The translations under genes and the position numbers were made by a program. A stretch of 64,000 bases of DNA, taken from assembly GCA_027858965.1 (NCBI GenBank), contig JAQIBS010000168.1, positions 1-64,000 on the forward strand. The letters are read 5' to 3'. Below, one piece after another: positions 44,976 through 54,844 of this stretch. Position 1 is the stretch's first letter. Each line of letters starts with the position of its first letter. The notes under the pieces were generated by a model. It searched no databases. It worked only from the letters and a program-made list of their open reading frames with translations, and was not told the DNA's origin. The DNA comes from Kiritimatiellia bacterium (GTDB lineage Bacteria > Verrucomicrobiota > Kiritimatiellia > RFP12 > UBA1067).

Positions 44976-46073
44976 TCACATAAACGTTACCTTAATGCCC
45001 TTAAGTCTCTCACGCAAGAGCGCCGCACGGGTTACGCCCACATGCCCTACTGCCTCGTCAAACGATCCTCTGAAATATAATAAAAAGTTCGAAGACCAGA
45101 TATCCCGGTGAAGCTTGTCCAGCTGAGCAAGTGTAAACCCTTTAACAAGCCCCATGGCAACACCGGTTCTTACCCACGAAAGCTCCTCGTACGACTGTGC
45201 ACGTTCCATAATTACGGAATTTTTCAAGACTGCTAAACTACAGGAAATTTTATTATACAATATTCTTTTGATTTTAGCATCGCCCAATGCACGTAATCTG
45301 GCCTGTGTCTCCTGCATGACCAGTCCACTGACCGCCCGCTCAATTTTCCTAAGAACAACCTCTTCATTATCAGGAACGGCCATGTTGTTGGATACACGCA
45401 TCTGCTGGCCAAACCCTTCGATGAAAACATCTTCAGATATATCAGCATCCAGTTTTAGCCCCACAGCGCCAAAGGCGGAAACAACCTCCTGCATCTCACC
45501 CATAATTATCAAACCGGGCAAATGAACATTGATTGAGACCTCCAACCCTGCGCCGCAACACTCGGAGTCAGCCATCAAATAGCCGAACTTCCTGTTCCAG
45601 GCATATTTCAGCTGCGTTCCAAACAGGTCATCCAGCTTATCAACCTCTTCCCAGGCTCTCACCAGCTGAAACCCCGGACGAAGGTCCTGCAGAACAATGT
45701 GATGATGTTCATTAACCATGGCAAGAACAACACCCGCCGCGCCGGTAATAACTCCTCGGTACTTACTCTGACGCATCTGCTTATGATACTCAGAAAAAAC
45801 ACCTTTTTCGTAAAATTCAATGATTTCGGGATCAGACAAAGAGGAAAGAGATACAAGCTTCATTCGCTTTTCATCAAAAAGTCCGCTAACAGCGCAGGCC
45901 ACTTTTTCATAAACAGCCTGACGCTGTTTGCGAAAACGTAACTTATCCTGTTCAGGCACAGAGTTCCTGCTACTGTCAGGGCTTATAAAGCACTGACCTT
46001 TAAGATTTCTGAATAAACGTACCCTGCTCCAGAGAACAATACCGGGTCTTTTTGACAAACCTGATCTTCTCAC
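44976..46073 (-). CDS. mcsB: McsB-like protein arginine kinase, diverged active site
   Basis: The start codon is GTG (46071-46073), sharing its G with the mcsA TAG stop. The 365-residue product has the guanido kinase fold with LWSRVRLFRNLKG. The catalytic NEEDH region is NEHHHIVLQ, so the Glu of creatine-kinase type is His. The CPTNLGTG loop is SECCGAGLE, and the ATP-binding RGIYGEGS loop is not recognisable (SEDVFIEGFGQQMRVSNNM). It may be an inactive or altered kinase retained as a ClpC adaptor. Position between mcsA and clpC supports the assignment. Confidence 0.85.
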   Translation of the reverse strand: MRRSGLSKRPGIVLWSRVRLFRNLKGQCFISPDSSRNSVPEQDKLRFRKQRQAVYEKVACAVSGLFDEKRMKLVSLSSLSDPEIIEFYEKGVFSEYHKQMRQSKYRGVITGAAGVVLAMVNEHHHIVLQDLRPGFQLVRAWEEVDKLDDLFGTQLKYAWNRKFGYLMADSECCGAGLEVSINVHLPGLIIMGEMQEVVSAFGAVGLKLDADISEDVFIEGFGQQMRVSNNMAVPDNEEVVLRKIERAVSGLVMQETQARLRALGDAKIKRILYNKISCSLAVLKNSVIMERAQSYEELSWVRTGVAMGLVKGFTLAQLDKLHRDIWSSNFLLYFRGSFDEAVGHVGVTRAALLRERLKGIKVTFM

Positions 46074-46603
46074 TAATCTCCTTCGGGGCTACCGAGTCCG
46101 CGTCCACGGCTCTCAGCATCTTCAAGTTGCAGCTTAAGGCGGAAGACATCATCAAAACGACTCTCACGCACAGCATCCTCAATCTGACTCTTCAAAGCCA
46201 CAACCTCAACTCTGGAATCGGATTCGGGCGGTCTTTTCCCGCAATATCCATCAGCCAGCTGTCGTTCAAGTATCTCTTTTTCAAAAGTTTTATAGCAATC
46301 AGGACAACCCAAATTTTTATAGGAGGCATTTTTTGTAACCGTAAACCCACAGGAGGAACACCGTTTGCCGGCAACGCCTAGATCAGCAGAGATGTTAATG
46401 GTGGCATCCATAAAGACATTTACATCGGGGACAATGTCATCCTGTTCTCCACTGTTTAAAGCAGAAGCAACCTTTCCCATAGAACACCCTGAACTCTCCT
46501 GCATTGCACATTTATTGCATACAAAAAGGTCCTGTTCAATTCCATCAGCGATTTTTCTTATTGCCTGTTCTACTTCATTTAAATTACATAGTTCACATTT
46601 CAT
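46073..46603 (-). CDS. mcsA: McsA-like UVR-domain zinc protein
   Basis: A 176-residue product. Four CxxC pairs are visible (CELC, CNKC, CSSC, CPDC), likely binding zinc as in McsA. The C-terminal UVR-type helix pair is EVVALKSQIEDAVRESRFDDVFRLKLQLEDAE. It activates McsB and modulates ClpC in Firmicutes. It is first in the mcsA-mcsB-clpC-rpsP-trmD-rplS run. Confidence 0.92.
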   Translation of the reverse strand: MKCELCNLNEVEQAIRKIADGIEQDLFVCNKCAMQESSGCSMGKVASALNSGEQDDIVPDVNVFMDATINISADLGVAGKRCSSCGFTVTKNASYKNLGCPDCYKTFEKEILERQLADGYCGKRPPESDSRVEVVALKSQIEDAVRESRFDDVFRLKLQLEDAESRGRGLGSPEGD

Positions 46604-47059
46604 TAAGCTAACCTACCTGATTTTATACTTTAAATTCTTATTACTTCCTCTCAATTTCCGTTTTATTATATCACAACCATAACGCTGTAATCAATGCACC
46701 CAGCTGAAAAACAACAAAGATTTAGCGAGGAAAATGCCAGCAGGTGAAAGTTGCGCCGATCACTCGTGCCTGCCAGACAAAATACATCCAGTTACTTCAG
46801 TTTTTTAGTTTTCATAGTTCATTATTTTTTCAAAGTTTGCGACGCATCCGTCTACGCCCTTCGGGCTTCGCCGGACAAGCGACGCACGACCAAGTGACTC
46901 ACTACCAGGCACCTGACTGCTGACACCTGAATCCTGACTCCTGCCCCCTTTTGGCGGAACTCTCACCACGTGCCACTTGATTCTTGCCACTTTTCCAAAA
47001 ACAATGATATTATGTTCCTCTAATAAATAAAAAACTAACCTTGCCTGGAGGAAAATAAT
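46604..47059. other. Intergenic region between divergent mcsA and nifU
   Basis: It contains cgcatccgtctacgcccttcgggcttcgccggacaag (46847-46883; a related stretch follows the FIST gene at 29659-29702). Before nifU there is an array: cacctgactgctgacacctgaatcctgactcctg (46910-46944). Just before nifU comes a clear GGAGG ribosome site. No gene is seen. Confidence 0.55.
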
Positions 47060-47911
47060 ATGTGGGACTATAGTGATACAGTAATGGACCACTTTCGTAA
47101 TCCGCGAAATGTAGGTAAAATTGAAAACCCTGACGGAAGCGGCACAGTTGGCTCACTTGCCTGCGGCGATGCTTTAACCCTGATGTTCAAACTTGATGAA
47201 AACAAGTGTATCACCGATGTCAAATTCCAGACCTTTGGCTGCGCCAGCGCCATTGCCTCATCATCAGCCCTGACCGAGATGCTCGCAGGCAAAACCATCG
47301 AAGAGGCTGAAAAAATTACAAATAAAGATATCGCCGCATTTCTGGGTGGACTTCCTGACCAGAAAATGCACTGCTCAGTGATGGGTCGCGAAGCCCTGGA
47401 GATGGCGATCCATAACTATAAAACCGGCGAAACCATAATGAAACAACTCGATGATCACATCGTATGTACCTGTTTTGGTATCTCTGAAAATGAGATCCGG
47501 CGTATTATCACAGAGAACTCCATAACCAATATCGAAGAGGTGACCAACTACTGCAAAGCCGGTGGCGGCTGTGGAATGTGCCAAAGCGATATCCAGAAAA
47601 TTATCGATCAGATTGAATCCGACAAAGCGACCACAACACCGCCCCCGCAGAGCAGCCCGAACAAAAAGCTGACCAACCTGCAAAAGATCAAACTGATCGA
47701 AGAGGTCGTCGAACGTGAGATCCGCCCCCGCCTGCAAAAGGATGGTGGTGACATTGAGCTAATTGATGTGGTTGGAAATCAGGTCATTATCGCATTCAGG
47801 GGAATGTGCGCAGGTTGCCAGTCCTCTGGATTCACCAAACAGGATTTCATTGAAGCAAAACTGCGCGAGTTTGTTAATCCTGAAATCAGCGTTACCGAAG
47901 AGGAAAAATAA
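47060..47911 (+). CDS. nifU: NifU Fe-S cluster scaffold protein, full three-domain form
   Basis: A 283-residue product. The IscU-like domain has ligand cysteines C35 (SLACGDAL), C61 (FGCAS) and C105 (MHCSV). The central [2Fe-2S] ferredoxin-like domain has CTC and CGMC (C136, C138, C171, C174). The C-terminal Nfu domain has GMCAGC (C250, C253). It assembles Fe-S clusters from sulfur delivered by NifS, encoded next. A GGAGG site precedes the ATG. In non-diazotrophs like this (no nif structural genes seen) it serves general Fe-S assembly. Confidence 0.96.
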   Translation: MWDYSDTVMDHFRNPRNVGKIENPDGSGTVGSLACGDALTLMFKLDENKCITDVKFQTFGCASAIASSSALTEMLAGKTIEEAEKITNKDIAAFLGGLPDQKMHCSVMGREALEMAIHNYKTGETIMKQLDDHIVCTCFGISENEIRRIITENSITNIEEVTNYCKAGGGCGMCQSDIQKIIDQIESDKATTTPPPQSSPNKKLTNLQKIKLIEEVVEREIRPRLQKDGGDIELIDVVGNQVIIAFRGMCAGCQSSGFTKQDFIEAKLREFVNPEISVTEEEK

Positions 47912-47918
47912 GAGAATC

Positions 47919-48057
47919 AGTTCTAAAGTTCTGAAATGCGAGAGTTCTAAATTGCAGCTCCCGCACTCACATATTGAAAAACTTTAGAACTTTAGAACTT
48001 CTTTAACCTTCAACAACTTCAACGACTTTAACCCTTTAACCCTTTAACCTATTTATT
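47919..48057. repeat. Inverted array pair between nifU and nifS
   Basis: After the nifU stop: agttctaaagttctgaaatgcgagagttctaaa. Before nifS: actttagaactttagaacttctttaaccttcaac, then ctttaaccctttaacc. AGTTCTAAAGTTCT (47919-47932) is the exact reverse complement of AGAACTTTAGAACT (47986-47999). No Shine-Dalgarno sequence is seen before nifS. Confidence 0.9.
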
Positions 48058-49239
48058 ATGAAAACAATATATTTAGATAACAACGCCACCACCTGCATTG
48101 CTCCTGAGGTACGTGAGGCAATGGAACCGTTCTTTAATGAGCGTTACGGAAATCCCTCCAGTATGCACTTCTTTGGAGGGCGAATCGGAAAAGATATCCA
48201 GAAAGCCCGTGCAGAAATTGCAGCTTTCATCAACGCCGCCCCCTCGGAGATCATCTTCACCAGTTGCGGAACCGAGAGCGACAACATGGCCATCACAGGC
48301 TGTGCAGCTGTCATGGGAAATAATGCAAAGATCATTACATCCCGGGTGGAACACCCAGCGGTGCTGGGTCCCTGCCGTAACCTCAAAAACAAAGGCAACC
48401 AATTAATCGAACTCAGTGTCGACAGTCTGGGACAGCTTGATATGGATGGTTACCGTGCCGCACTTAAGGGAGAGGGCAACAAACTGGTCAGTATTATGTG
48501 GGCAAACAATGAGACCGGCGTAATCTTTCCTATGGACGAACTGGCGGCTCTGGCTAAAGAGGCCGGAGCTATTATCCATACCGATGCTGTGCAGGTTGCC
48601 GGTAAGATTCCGATTGATGTACAAAAAACCCCTGTCGATATGCTCTCTATCTCCGGACACAAGATCCATGCCCCCAAGGGAATCGGATTTTTATATGTAC
48701 GTCGCGGCACCCGTCTGCGCACATTCATGCTGGGCGGACACCAGGAGAACGGCCGACGCGGTGGCACCGAAAATGTGCCTTACATTGTCGGTCTGGCAAA
48801 AGCCGTTGAACTGGCAACTGAAAATATGAAAGCTGAGAGCAGGCAGCTCGCGTATCTGCGTAACAAACTGGAAAAAGGGCTGTTGAGCTCATGTCCTGAT
48901 GCCAGAGTTAACGGTGACACAATCAACCGCCTGCCTAACACATCAAATATCAGCTTCGAATTCATCGAGGGAGAGGCCATCCTCTATCACGTCAGCGATC
49001 TGGGAATCTGCGCCTCAACCGGCTCTGCCTGCGCTGCCGGTTCGCTTGAGCCCTCACATGTTATCCGCGCCATGGGGGTCCCATTCACCGCAGTACATGG
49101 TTCTATCAGATTCAGCCTCAGCCGCTATACCACAGAGGAAGAGATTGACTACGTTCTGAAGAAATTCCCGCCGGTCATCCAAAAACTGCGCAAACTATCG
49201 CCTTTCAGCAAAGATTCAATGCCACCGGCTGGAATGTAA
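48058..49239 (+). CDS. nifS: Cysteine desulfurase NifS
   Basis: A 393-residue PLP enzyme. It starts MKTIYLDNNATTCIAPEV. PLP-binding Lys202 lies in SGHKIHAPKG and catalytic Cys325 in STGSACAAGS. The substrate-binding region is HQENGRRGGTENV. It removes sulfur from cysteine and passes it to NifU, encoded 147 nt upstream. The start follows a G-poor array directly. Confidence 0.96.
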   Translation: MKTIYLDNNATTCIAPEVREAMEPFFNERYGNPSSMHFFGGRIGKDIQKARAEIAAFINAAPSEIIFTSCGTESDNMAITGCAAVMGNNAKIITSRVEHPAVLGPCRNLKNKGNQLIELSVDSLGQLDMDGYRAALKGEGNKLVSIMWANNETGVIFPMDELAALAKEAGAIIHTDAVQVAGKIPIDVQKTPVDMLSISGHKIHAPKGIGFLYVRRGTRLRTFMLGGHQENGRRGGTENVPYIVGLAKAVELATENMKAESRQLAYLRNKLEKGLLSSCPDARVNGDTINRLPNTSNISFEFIEGEAILYHVSDLGICASTGSACAAGSLEPSHVIRAMGVPFTAVHGSIRFSLSRYTTEEEIDYVLKKFPPVIQKLRKLSPFSKDSMPPAGM

Positions 49240-49351
49240 AGGGAATTATGAGTGATAAGTTATGAGTTATGAAAAGCGTTGGGTTCACAGATTCGAGCGG
49301 ATCGCGGCAATCGACATAATCAAGTGATTCACAGGAAAAATACATAGCAAT

Positions 49352-50305
<954 letters not shown>

Positions 50306-50360
50306 ACATACCATATAAATAAAATAGGTTGTTGCGGCATTTGCAACAGAAAGGTGGAAT

Positions 50361-51125
50361 ATGAGCGGACATAGTAAATGGCAAACGATTAAACATAAGA
50401 AGGGCGCGGCTGATGCCAAGCGCGGTAAGATTTTCTCTAGAATCGCTAAGGAAATCACAGTTGTCGTCAAACAGGGCGGTGCAGACCCCGGAGCCAACCC
50501 TTCACTCAGAACCCTGATCTTAAAAGCCAAGGGTTCCAATATGCCGAACGACAATATTGACCGTGCCATTAAAAAAGGTACCGGCGAGCTGGCTGCGGAT
50601 ATTCTGGAAGATATCACATATGAGGGTTACGCCAGCGGTGGAGTAGGCTTGGTTGTTAAAGTTCTTACAGATAACAAGAACCGCGCAGCTGCTGAAATCC
50701 GTAATATCTTCAAAAAGAACAACTCCGAGTTTGCAAGTCTAGGCTCTGTTGCCCGTGGCTTTGTACGCAAAGGCACCATTATGATTCCTATGGCCGACGG
50801 TTTAACCGAAGATCATGTAATGGAGATTGCTCTGGGTGCGGGAGCTGAGGATATGGAAACAGATGAGGGCGGTTTCACAATTGACACCGAGCCCACCATG
50901 TTCCATGAAATCTGCGCGGCTCTTGAAGAGGCAGGCCTCAAATACGACATGGAAAACTCACAGGTCGGACTGGTTGCGATACAGACGGTTCCTGTCGCGG
51001 ACCTGGGCGTGGCCCAGTCCTGCAATAAATTCATCAACATGCTTGAAGATCATGAAGATGTGCAGGATGTATTCTGTAACTGGGATCTGGATGATGCCAT
51101 TGCCGAAAAACTTGGCGAAGAGTAA
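50361..51125 (+). CDS. yebC: YebC/PmpR family protein
   Basis: A 254-residue product starting MSGHSKWQTIKHKKGAADAKRGKIFSRIAKEI, the invariant family start, preceded by AGGTGG. The rest (NMPNDNIDRAIKKGTGE; YEGYASGGVGLVVKVLTDNKNR) is typical. The family includes transcriptional regulators and factors that relieve ribosome stalling. A strong terminator follows. Confidence 0.97.
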   Translation: MSGHSKWQTIKHKKGAADAKRGKIFSRIAKEITVVVKQGGADPGANPSLRTLILKAKGSNMPNDNIDRAIKKGTGELAADILEDITYEGYASGGVGLVVKVLTDNKNRAAAEIRNIFKKNNSEFASLGSVARGFVRKGTIMIPMADGLTEDHVMEIALGAGAEDMETDEGGFTIDTEPTMFHEICAALEEAGLKYDMENSQVGLVAIQTVPVADLGVAQSCNKFINMLEDHEDVQDVFCNWDLDDAIAEKLGEE

Positions 51126-51148
51126 CCATCTCATAGATCACATATATG

Positions 51149-51180
51149 AAAAGCACGGGCCAACGGTCCGTGCTTTTTTT
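51149..51180 (+). terminator. Rho-independent terminator after yebC
   Basis: aagcacgggcc-aac-ggtccgtgctt forms an 11-bp stem with one G-T pair, followed by a T-run. It lies about 25 nt past the yebC stop. Confidence 0.9.
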
Positions 51181-51203
51181 GCTCATAAAATCTCATTATA
51201 AGT

Positions 51204-51238
51204 TAACTAAAGCTGCTTTCAGCCGCAACCAATTTTTT
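51204..51238. repeat. Dispersed repeat B copy
   Basis: actaaagctgctttcagccgcaaccaatttttt matches 8400-8427. A reverse copy (ttggttgcggctctgctgctttag) lies at 52411-52435. Confidence 0.75.
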
Positions 51239-51313
51239 AACCGCGACCACCGAAGGTAGAGGCTGGCGCGAAGCGACGGCAACGAACGAAGTGAGAGCCA
51301 ATCTCCGCGAATA

Positions 51314-51371
51314 GATGTGGCAATTTCATCCCCGCTACGCGGGGTCGTTAATCACTTGAAATTGCCACATC
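51314..51371. repeat. Long perfect palindrome with inner hairpin
   Basis: GATGTGGCAATTTCA (51314-51328) and TGAAATTGCCACATC (51357-51371) pair over 15 bp. Between them is CCCCGC-ta-cGCGGGG. No T-run follows. Confidence 0.85.
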
Positions 51372-51406
51372 AAGTAAATTATTATTGCAACTAGCACACC
51401 CCGGAA

Positions 51407-51432
51407 CTTCAGCACTCTCACACTTCAGAACT
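51407..51432. repeat. After-stop boundary array
   Basis: ttcagcactctcacacttcagaactttagaacttc; on the minus coding strand it reads GAAGTTCTAAAGTTCTGAAGTG directly after the stop of the 51433 gene. Confidence 0.65.
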
Positions 51433-51924
51433 TTAGAACTTCTTTTCCTCTTCAATCATTAAACTCTTAAGCACATTAACCACGGAGTTCTTACGTGTCA
51501 CCAGAATTGCTTTTATCGAGCGTTCTTTCAATCCGAGGATCTCTCCCATCAATAAAGAATCCACATCCAGACGGCAAATCAGAACCCGCCCACCCTCTTT
51601 ATGCTGAAGAAACTTTAATTCACGGTAAAAACGGGGAGATCCATCATTGCTGACAATCAGCAGTCGTGATATGCGGTCGCTCTGATTATCAACATTCAAC
51701 AGTCCCTTGCGTTCACTCGCCAAACCCTTCTCTATCGCCTCATAGCCAATAATCAATTCGCCAAGACTCTTTGCATAAAAAATATTCTTACGCAACTCAG
51801 GATTCAATTTCAGGGCAGGAATATATATACCGGAATCACTATATAATTCAAATTTTTCTTTTTCCAATGCGGCCTGAACCTCGGCCTCAATATTATCTTT
51901 TGCCAATTGTTTAGGTAATTTCAT
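51433..51924 (-). CDS. Hypothetical protein
   Basis: A 163-residue product starting MKLPKQLAKDNIEAEVQAALEKEKFEL. It looks mixed alpha/beta, with the strand-like segments RISRLLIVSNDGSPRFY and GRVLICRLDVDSLLMGEI. No signal peptide, transmembrane segment or recognised motif is seen. Codon use and a plausible ATG support expression, but no function is assigned. It is convergent with yebC. Confidence 0.55.
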   Translation of the reverse strand: MKLPKQLAKDNIEAEVQAALEKEKFELYSDSGIYIPALKLNPELRKNIFYAKSLGELIIGYEAIEKGLASERKGLLNVDNQSDRISRLLIVSNDGSPRFYRELKFLQHKEGGRVLICRLDVDSLLMGEILGLKERSIKAILVTRKNSVVNVLKSLMIEEEKKF

Positions 51925-52481
51925 GCCACCAATAATACCCCATCCCGCATTATTTTAAAAGCATTCAAAATAATTCGCCGCTGCGAATTATACAATTCCG
52001 CTGCGCGGAATAGCATTAGCGAAATGCATGTATAATGTTCAGTGTCACCAATCCCGCCTTGCGGAATTTTCAAAGGCCTAAAAAACAGCAGACCGCACCC
52101 ATTTTTTACCTTCAGTTTTTTACCTAAAAAAATAACCCGCACTCCACCCGTCCTGAGCAGGTTGAAAAATCTTTCAACTTATTAAATTCATGCAAATTTT
52201 TAACCCTCGCAGAGGCGCAGAGATCGCAGAGTTTTATTGCTCCATGAATTATCTCTCACAGAGTCGCAGAGAACACTGAGAGAAAACGATTAAAAATATA
52301 CTCTGTGAACTCTGTGCCTCTGTGCCTCTGTGAGAGATAAAAAACGTGCGTAAAACATTTGCTTATCACGTAGAATCAGTTCCTCCTTCGTCAAGACTCC
52401 GGCGTGACATGTTGGTTGCGGCTCTGCTGCTTTAGAACTTTAGAACTCTCGCACTTTAGCACTTTAGAACTTCTCCCCCTT
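51925..52481. other. Intergenic region rich in palindromes and arrays
   Basis: It contains aattcgc-cgct-gcgaatt, attccgc-tgc-gcggaat and gcatt-agcga-aatgc (51970-52028). Repeat C copy 2 is at 52249-52340 and repeat B in reverse at 52411-52435. After the aldolase stop (minus strand) comes a GTTCTAAAG-type array (52427-52475). No gene is seen. Confidence 0.6.
52249..52340. repeat. Dispersed palindromic repeat C, copy 2
   Basis: Nearly identical to 28508-28592, with an additional gtgcctct unit. The ends ttatctctcacagag and ctctgtgagagataa are complementary. Confidence 0.9.
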
Positions 52482-53102
52482 TCAACCCTTCAACCCTTCC
52501 ACATTTTCAACCGTCAGGACCTGCATCTCACCTTTATTGATTGTAATCAGCTCACAGGCAAACTCAAAGAACTCCGCATTCTGAATCACATGAGCATAGT
52601 CCGCCGCCACAGTCACCATCCCGTGATTGCGCATAACCACCAGATCGTGCTCCTGCATCGCCTCCGTCACCGCATCAGCCAACTCATTCGAACCGGGGGA
52701 GATATATGGTACATGCGCTATCGAACCGATATAGAAAGGAATTTCAGGAATCACAAAATAGTTAATCTCCTCTGATTTCCGGCAGGCCAGCGCTGTGGCG
52801 CAGGGTGTCTGAAAATGCAATACCACATTCACATCAGCTCTTGTTCGGAGAATTCCCGCATGAAACCCAATCTCGACTGTCGGCTTCGCTCCTTCGAGCA
52901 GAGCACCATCCGCGATGCGACAAACCGAGACCTGCTCCGCTGTCACATTCTCCATCCAGCTTCTCGTTGCAGTAGCAAGCATGCGCGTATCATCCAGCCG
53001 CATCGACATATTACCGCTGCTGCAGCGCATCAACCCATGATGAGCCGCCCTATGGCATGTCTCAACAAATTCATTCAGAATATCTTTCGGAACATCTTTC
53101 AT
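52482..53102 (-). CDS. Class II aldolase/adducin family protein
   Basis: A 206-residue product. The family pattern is visible: SSGNMSMRLDD (phosphate-binding SGN), PTVEIGFHAGIL (catalytic-type Glu), VVLHFQTPCATALA and VMRNHGMVTVA. The metal site normally reads HTH; here it is HFQ, so one zinc-ligand His is Gln, which questions classic aldolase activity. The last eight codons (ENVEGLKG) lie in a boundary-array-like stretch. Fuculose-phosphate aldolase relatives fit the deoxysugar theme, but the substrate is unproven. Confidence 0.8.
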   Translation of the reverse strand: MKDVPKDILNEFVETCHRAAHHGLMRCSSGNMSMRLDDTRMLATATRSWMENVTAEQVSVCRIADGALLEGAKPTVEIGFHAGILRTRADVNVVLHFQTPCATALACRKSEEINYFVIPEIPFYIGSIAHVPYISPGSNELADAVTEAMQEHDLVVMRNHGMVTVAADYAHVIQNAEFFEFACELITINKGEMQVLTVENVEGLKG

Positions 53103-53127
53103 AATATTTTCCTTTTAATTGCCAATA

Positions 53128-53634
53128 TCATTCAATCAGCTTACCCCATTCGACGATTCTGCTATCACAAATAGATTTAGGAAGAAATGAGCCACGACTC
53201 AGCATTGCTTTAAGCTTGCAAATCGCATCAGCAGGCATAAGTAGCTGATCGTTGACCAGACGATCAAAAACCCAAATCACACCGCAGACTCTAACTCCCT
53301 CTCCAATGGCAGTCCTGCGTAATGCCGCATCACCCGAGAGCAATACCGCATTTTTATTTTGGGCAAGAATCAACGCTGACGCATCCTCAATGCTGATCTT
53401 ATGTTTCTCGCGTTTTTCAACTGCCAAGCTCAATTCATCTGATGTTAAGGACTCAACTATGATTAAACCTGCATCGACAAAAGAATAAAAGACTCTTTTC
53501 TGCTCAAACTCAACGATTTCTAGCTGAACCAAGTCCGAAACATAAGTTTCTATGCCCAGCTTAAACCATAATCCAAGAAGGTCGCTCTCGATGAGATCAA
53601 TCAGGATATTTGCATCTTTGACCGCGACCTTCAT
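53128..53634 (-). CDS. PIN-like domain protein, probable toxin-type partner
   Basis: A 168-residue product starting MKVAVKDANILIDLIESDLLG. The PIN-like acidic residues are in VKDANILIDL, ISIEDASALILAQ and VLLSGDAALRRTA. Such proteins are metal-dependent RNases in toxin-antitoxin pairs. The gene lies 5 nt after the XRE/M78 gene, an arrangement known for COG2856-type pairs. Confidence 0.75.
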   Translation of the reverse strand: MKVAVKDANILIDLIESDLLGLWFKLGIETYVSDLVQLEIVEFEQKRVFYSFVDAGLIIVESLTSDELSLAVEKREKHKISIEDASALILAQNKNAVLLSGDAALRRTAIGEGVRVCGVIWVFDRLVNDQLLMPADAICKLKAMLSRGSFLPKSICDSRIVEWGKLIE

Positions 53635-53639
53635 TTAGG

Positions 53640-54707
53640 CTATACCACCATTCCTTGAAGTTCCTTACGGAATGAATTCAGATCCTGCTTTAACAAGGCA
53701 GCACCTTTGGATAGTGTAATACGTTCTTCTGCGACAGCCCGCCTGACTAACTGTTTAAAACGAGCAGGCGTTTCATCGCACATGCAACGCCCATCATCCG
53801 GTTCGCCCTTTTTGCGCCACCCGTGTTTGTTTGCATACTTGCAGAACTTCACATAGGTTTCATTGGAGATCATCTGCAATTGTTTTGCACGAACCATAAT
53901 ACCCATCATCGAAACCCCGAAAACATCTTTGAGCTCCATCAATTCGCTCAATCCGATGCGGTTGCGGAATTTTCCAAACTCGTAGACAAACACCTCTTGT
54001 GGCAGCAAAAAGGCCCCGGCGAAACGATATGCTATTTTCTCCTCCAGTTTATCATCATCAGGCATAGGCAGAATAATATGCGCGGCTTCATGAACACAGG
54101 TCATGCGTTTTCGCGGCTTATTATCAATCTGCCCCAGAACAACCAAGGGTCGCCCATCCGCTTCTGCGGAAAACCCGTCCATTTTCAGATCCAGTTCCAA
54201 CTCACATACCTTAAAGCCTTTTCGTTCCAACAAACCAACGACGCTTGGTATGGGATCATTTCCCAACTCCCACTTCATACGAAGCTTATCGGCAAACATA
54301 TCCGCATCCTCGGGTTTAGAGATTGTATCCGCCGCTAAAAAAGGCGGTTTAAACGCTATGATATCCCCTGTCAACTCCTCTGCCTCACAGTATCGCTCAA
54401 AAAAATCTGTAGCCTGCTCAACCGCAGCCTTCACCTTTTTACCAGCTAAGGCAACTCTCTTACGATAGCTTATTTCGCCAAGGTTCACGGTAAAAGATCT
54501 AAAGAAAAAATCGGCCGGTTGCTGGACTGCCATGGCAACTGCTACCAGAATTCCACTACCAGGAGACATCTCCCCCCGCTCATAACGCGCCAGGGCATTA
54601 TGAGAGACCTTGCCATCAGTTGCCACAGCCAGTTCTCGCAGTGACCAACCCTTCATCGTCCGCGCCTGTTTGAGACGCTCTCCGAACACATTATCCCCGC
54701 CGTTCAT
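53640..54707 (-). CDS. XRE helix-turn-helix plus ImmA/IrrE (M78) metallopeptidase
   Basis: The start is ATG 54707 (MNGGDNVFGERLKQARTMKGWSLRELA), seven bases after AAGGAG; the ORF's 36 earlier residues are not likely coding. About 355 residues. The HTH (LRELAVATDGKVSHNALARYERGEM) precedes the peptidase with HEXXH in CVHEAAHIILP and AYRFAGAFLLPQEVF. It probably represses its own operon and may degrade or be degraded on stress. It pairs with the downstream PIN protein as a toxin-antitoxin or stress-response module. Confidence 0.85.
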   Translation of the reverse strand: MNGGDNVFGERLKQARTMKGWSLRELAVATDGKVSHNALARYERGEMSPGSGILVAVAMAVQQPADFFFRSFTVNLGEISYRKRVALAGKKVKAAVEQATDFFERYCEAEELTGDIIAFKPPFLAADTISKPEDADMFADKLRMKWELGNDPIPSVVGLLERKGFKVCELELDLKMDGFSAEADGRPLVVLGQIDNKPRKRMTCVHEAAHIILPMPDDDKLEEKIAYRFAGAFLLPQEVFVYEFGKFRNRIGLSELMELKDVFGVSMMGIMVRAKQLQMISNETYVKFCKYANKHGWRKKGEPDDGRCMCDETPARFKQLVRRAVAEERITLSKGAALLKQDLNSFRKELQGMVV

Positions 54708-54844
54708 AATCATACTCCTTTTTATGTTTACATTTTTAACATTTACGGTTGATTTTGTAAACAACAAAGTGTATATTAATAGATACAAAAAAGAGCCAAC
54801 CCAGTGCTGACACACTAAGTTGGCTCAAAGCCTCCCGAATAAAC

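Noticed and set aside
47060-49239. Nitrogen fixation locus
   Set aside because: Only nifU and nifS are present; these serve general Fe-S assembly in many non-diazotrophs.
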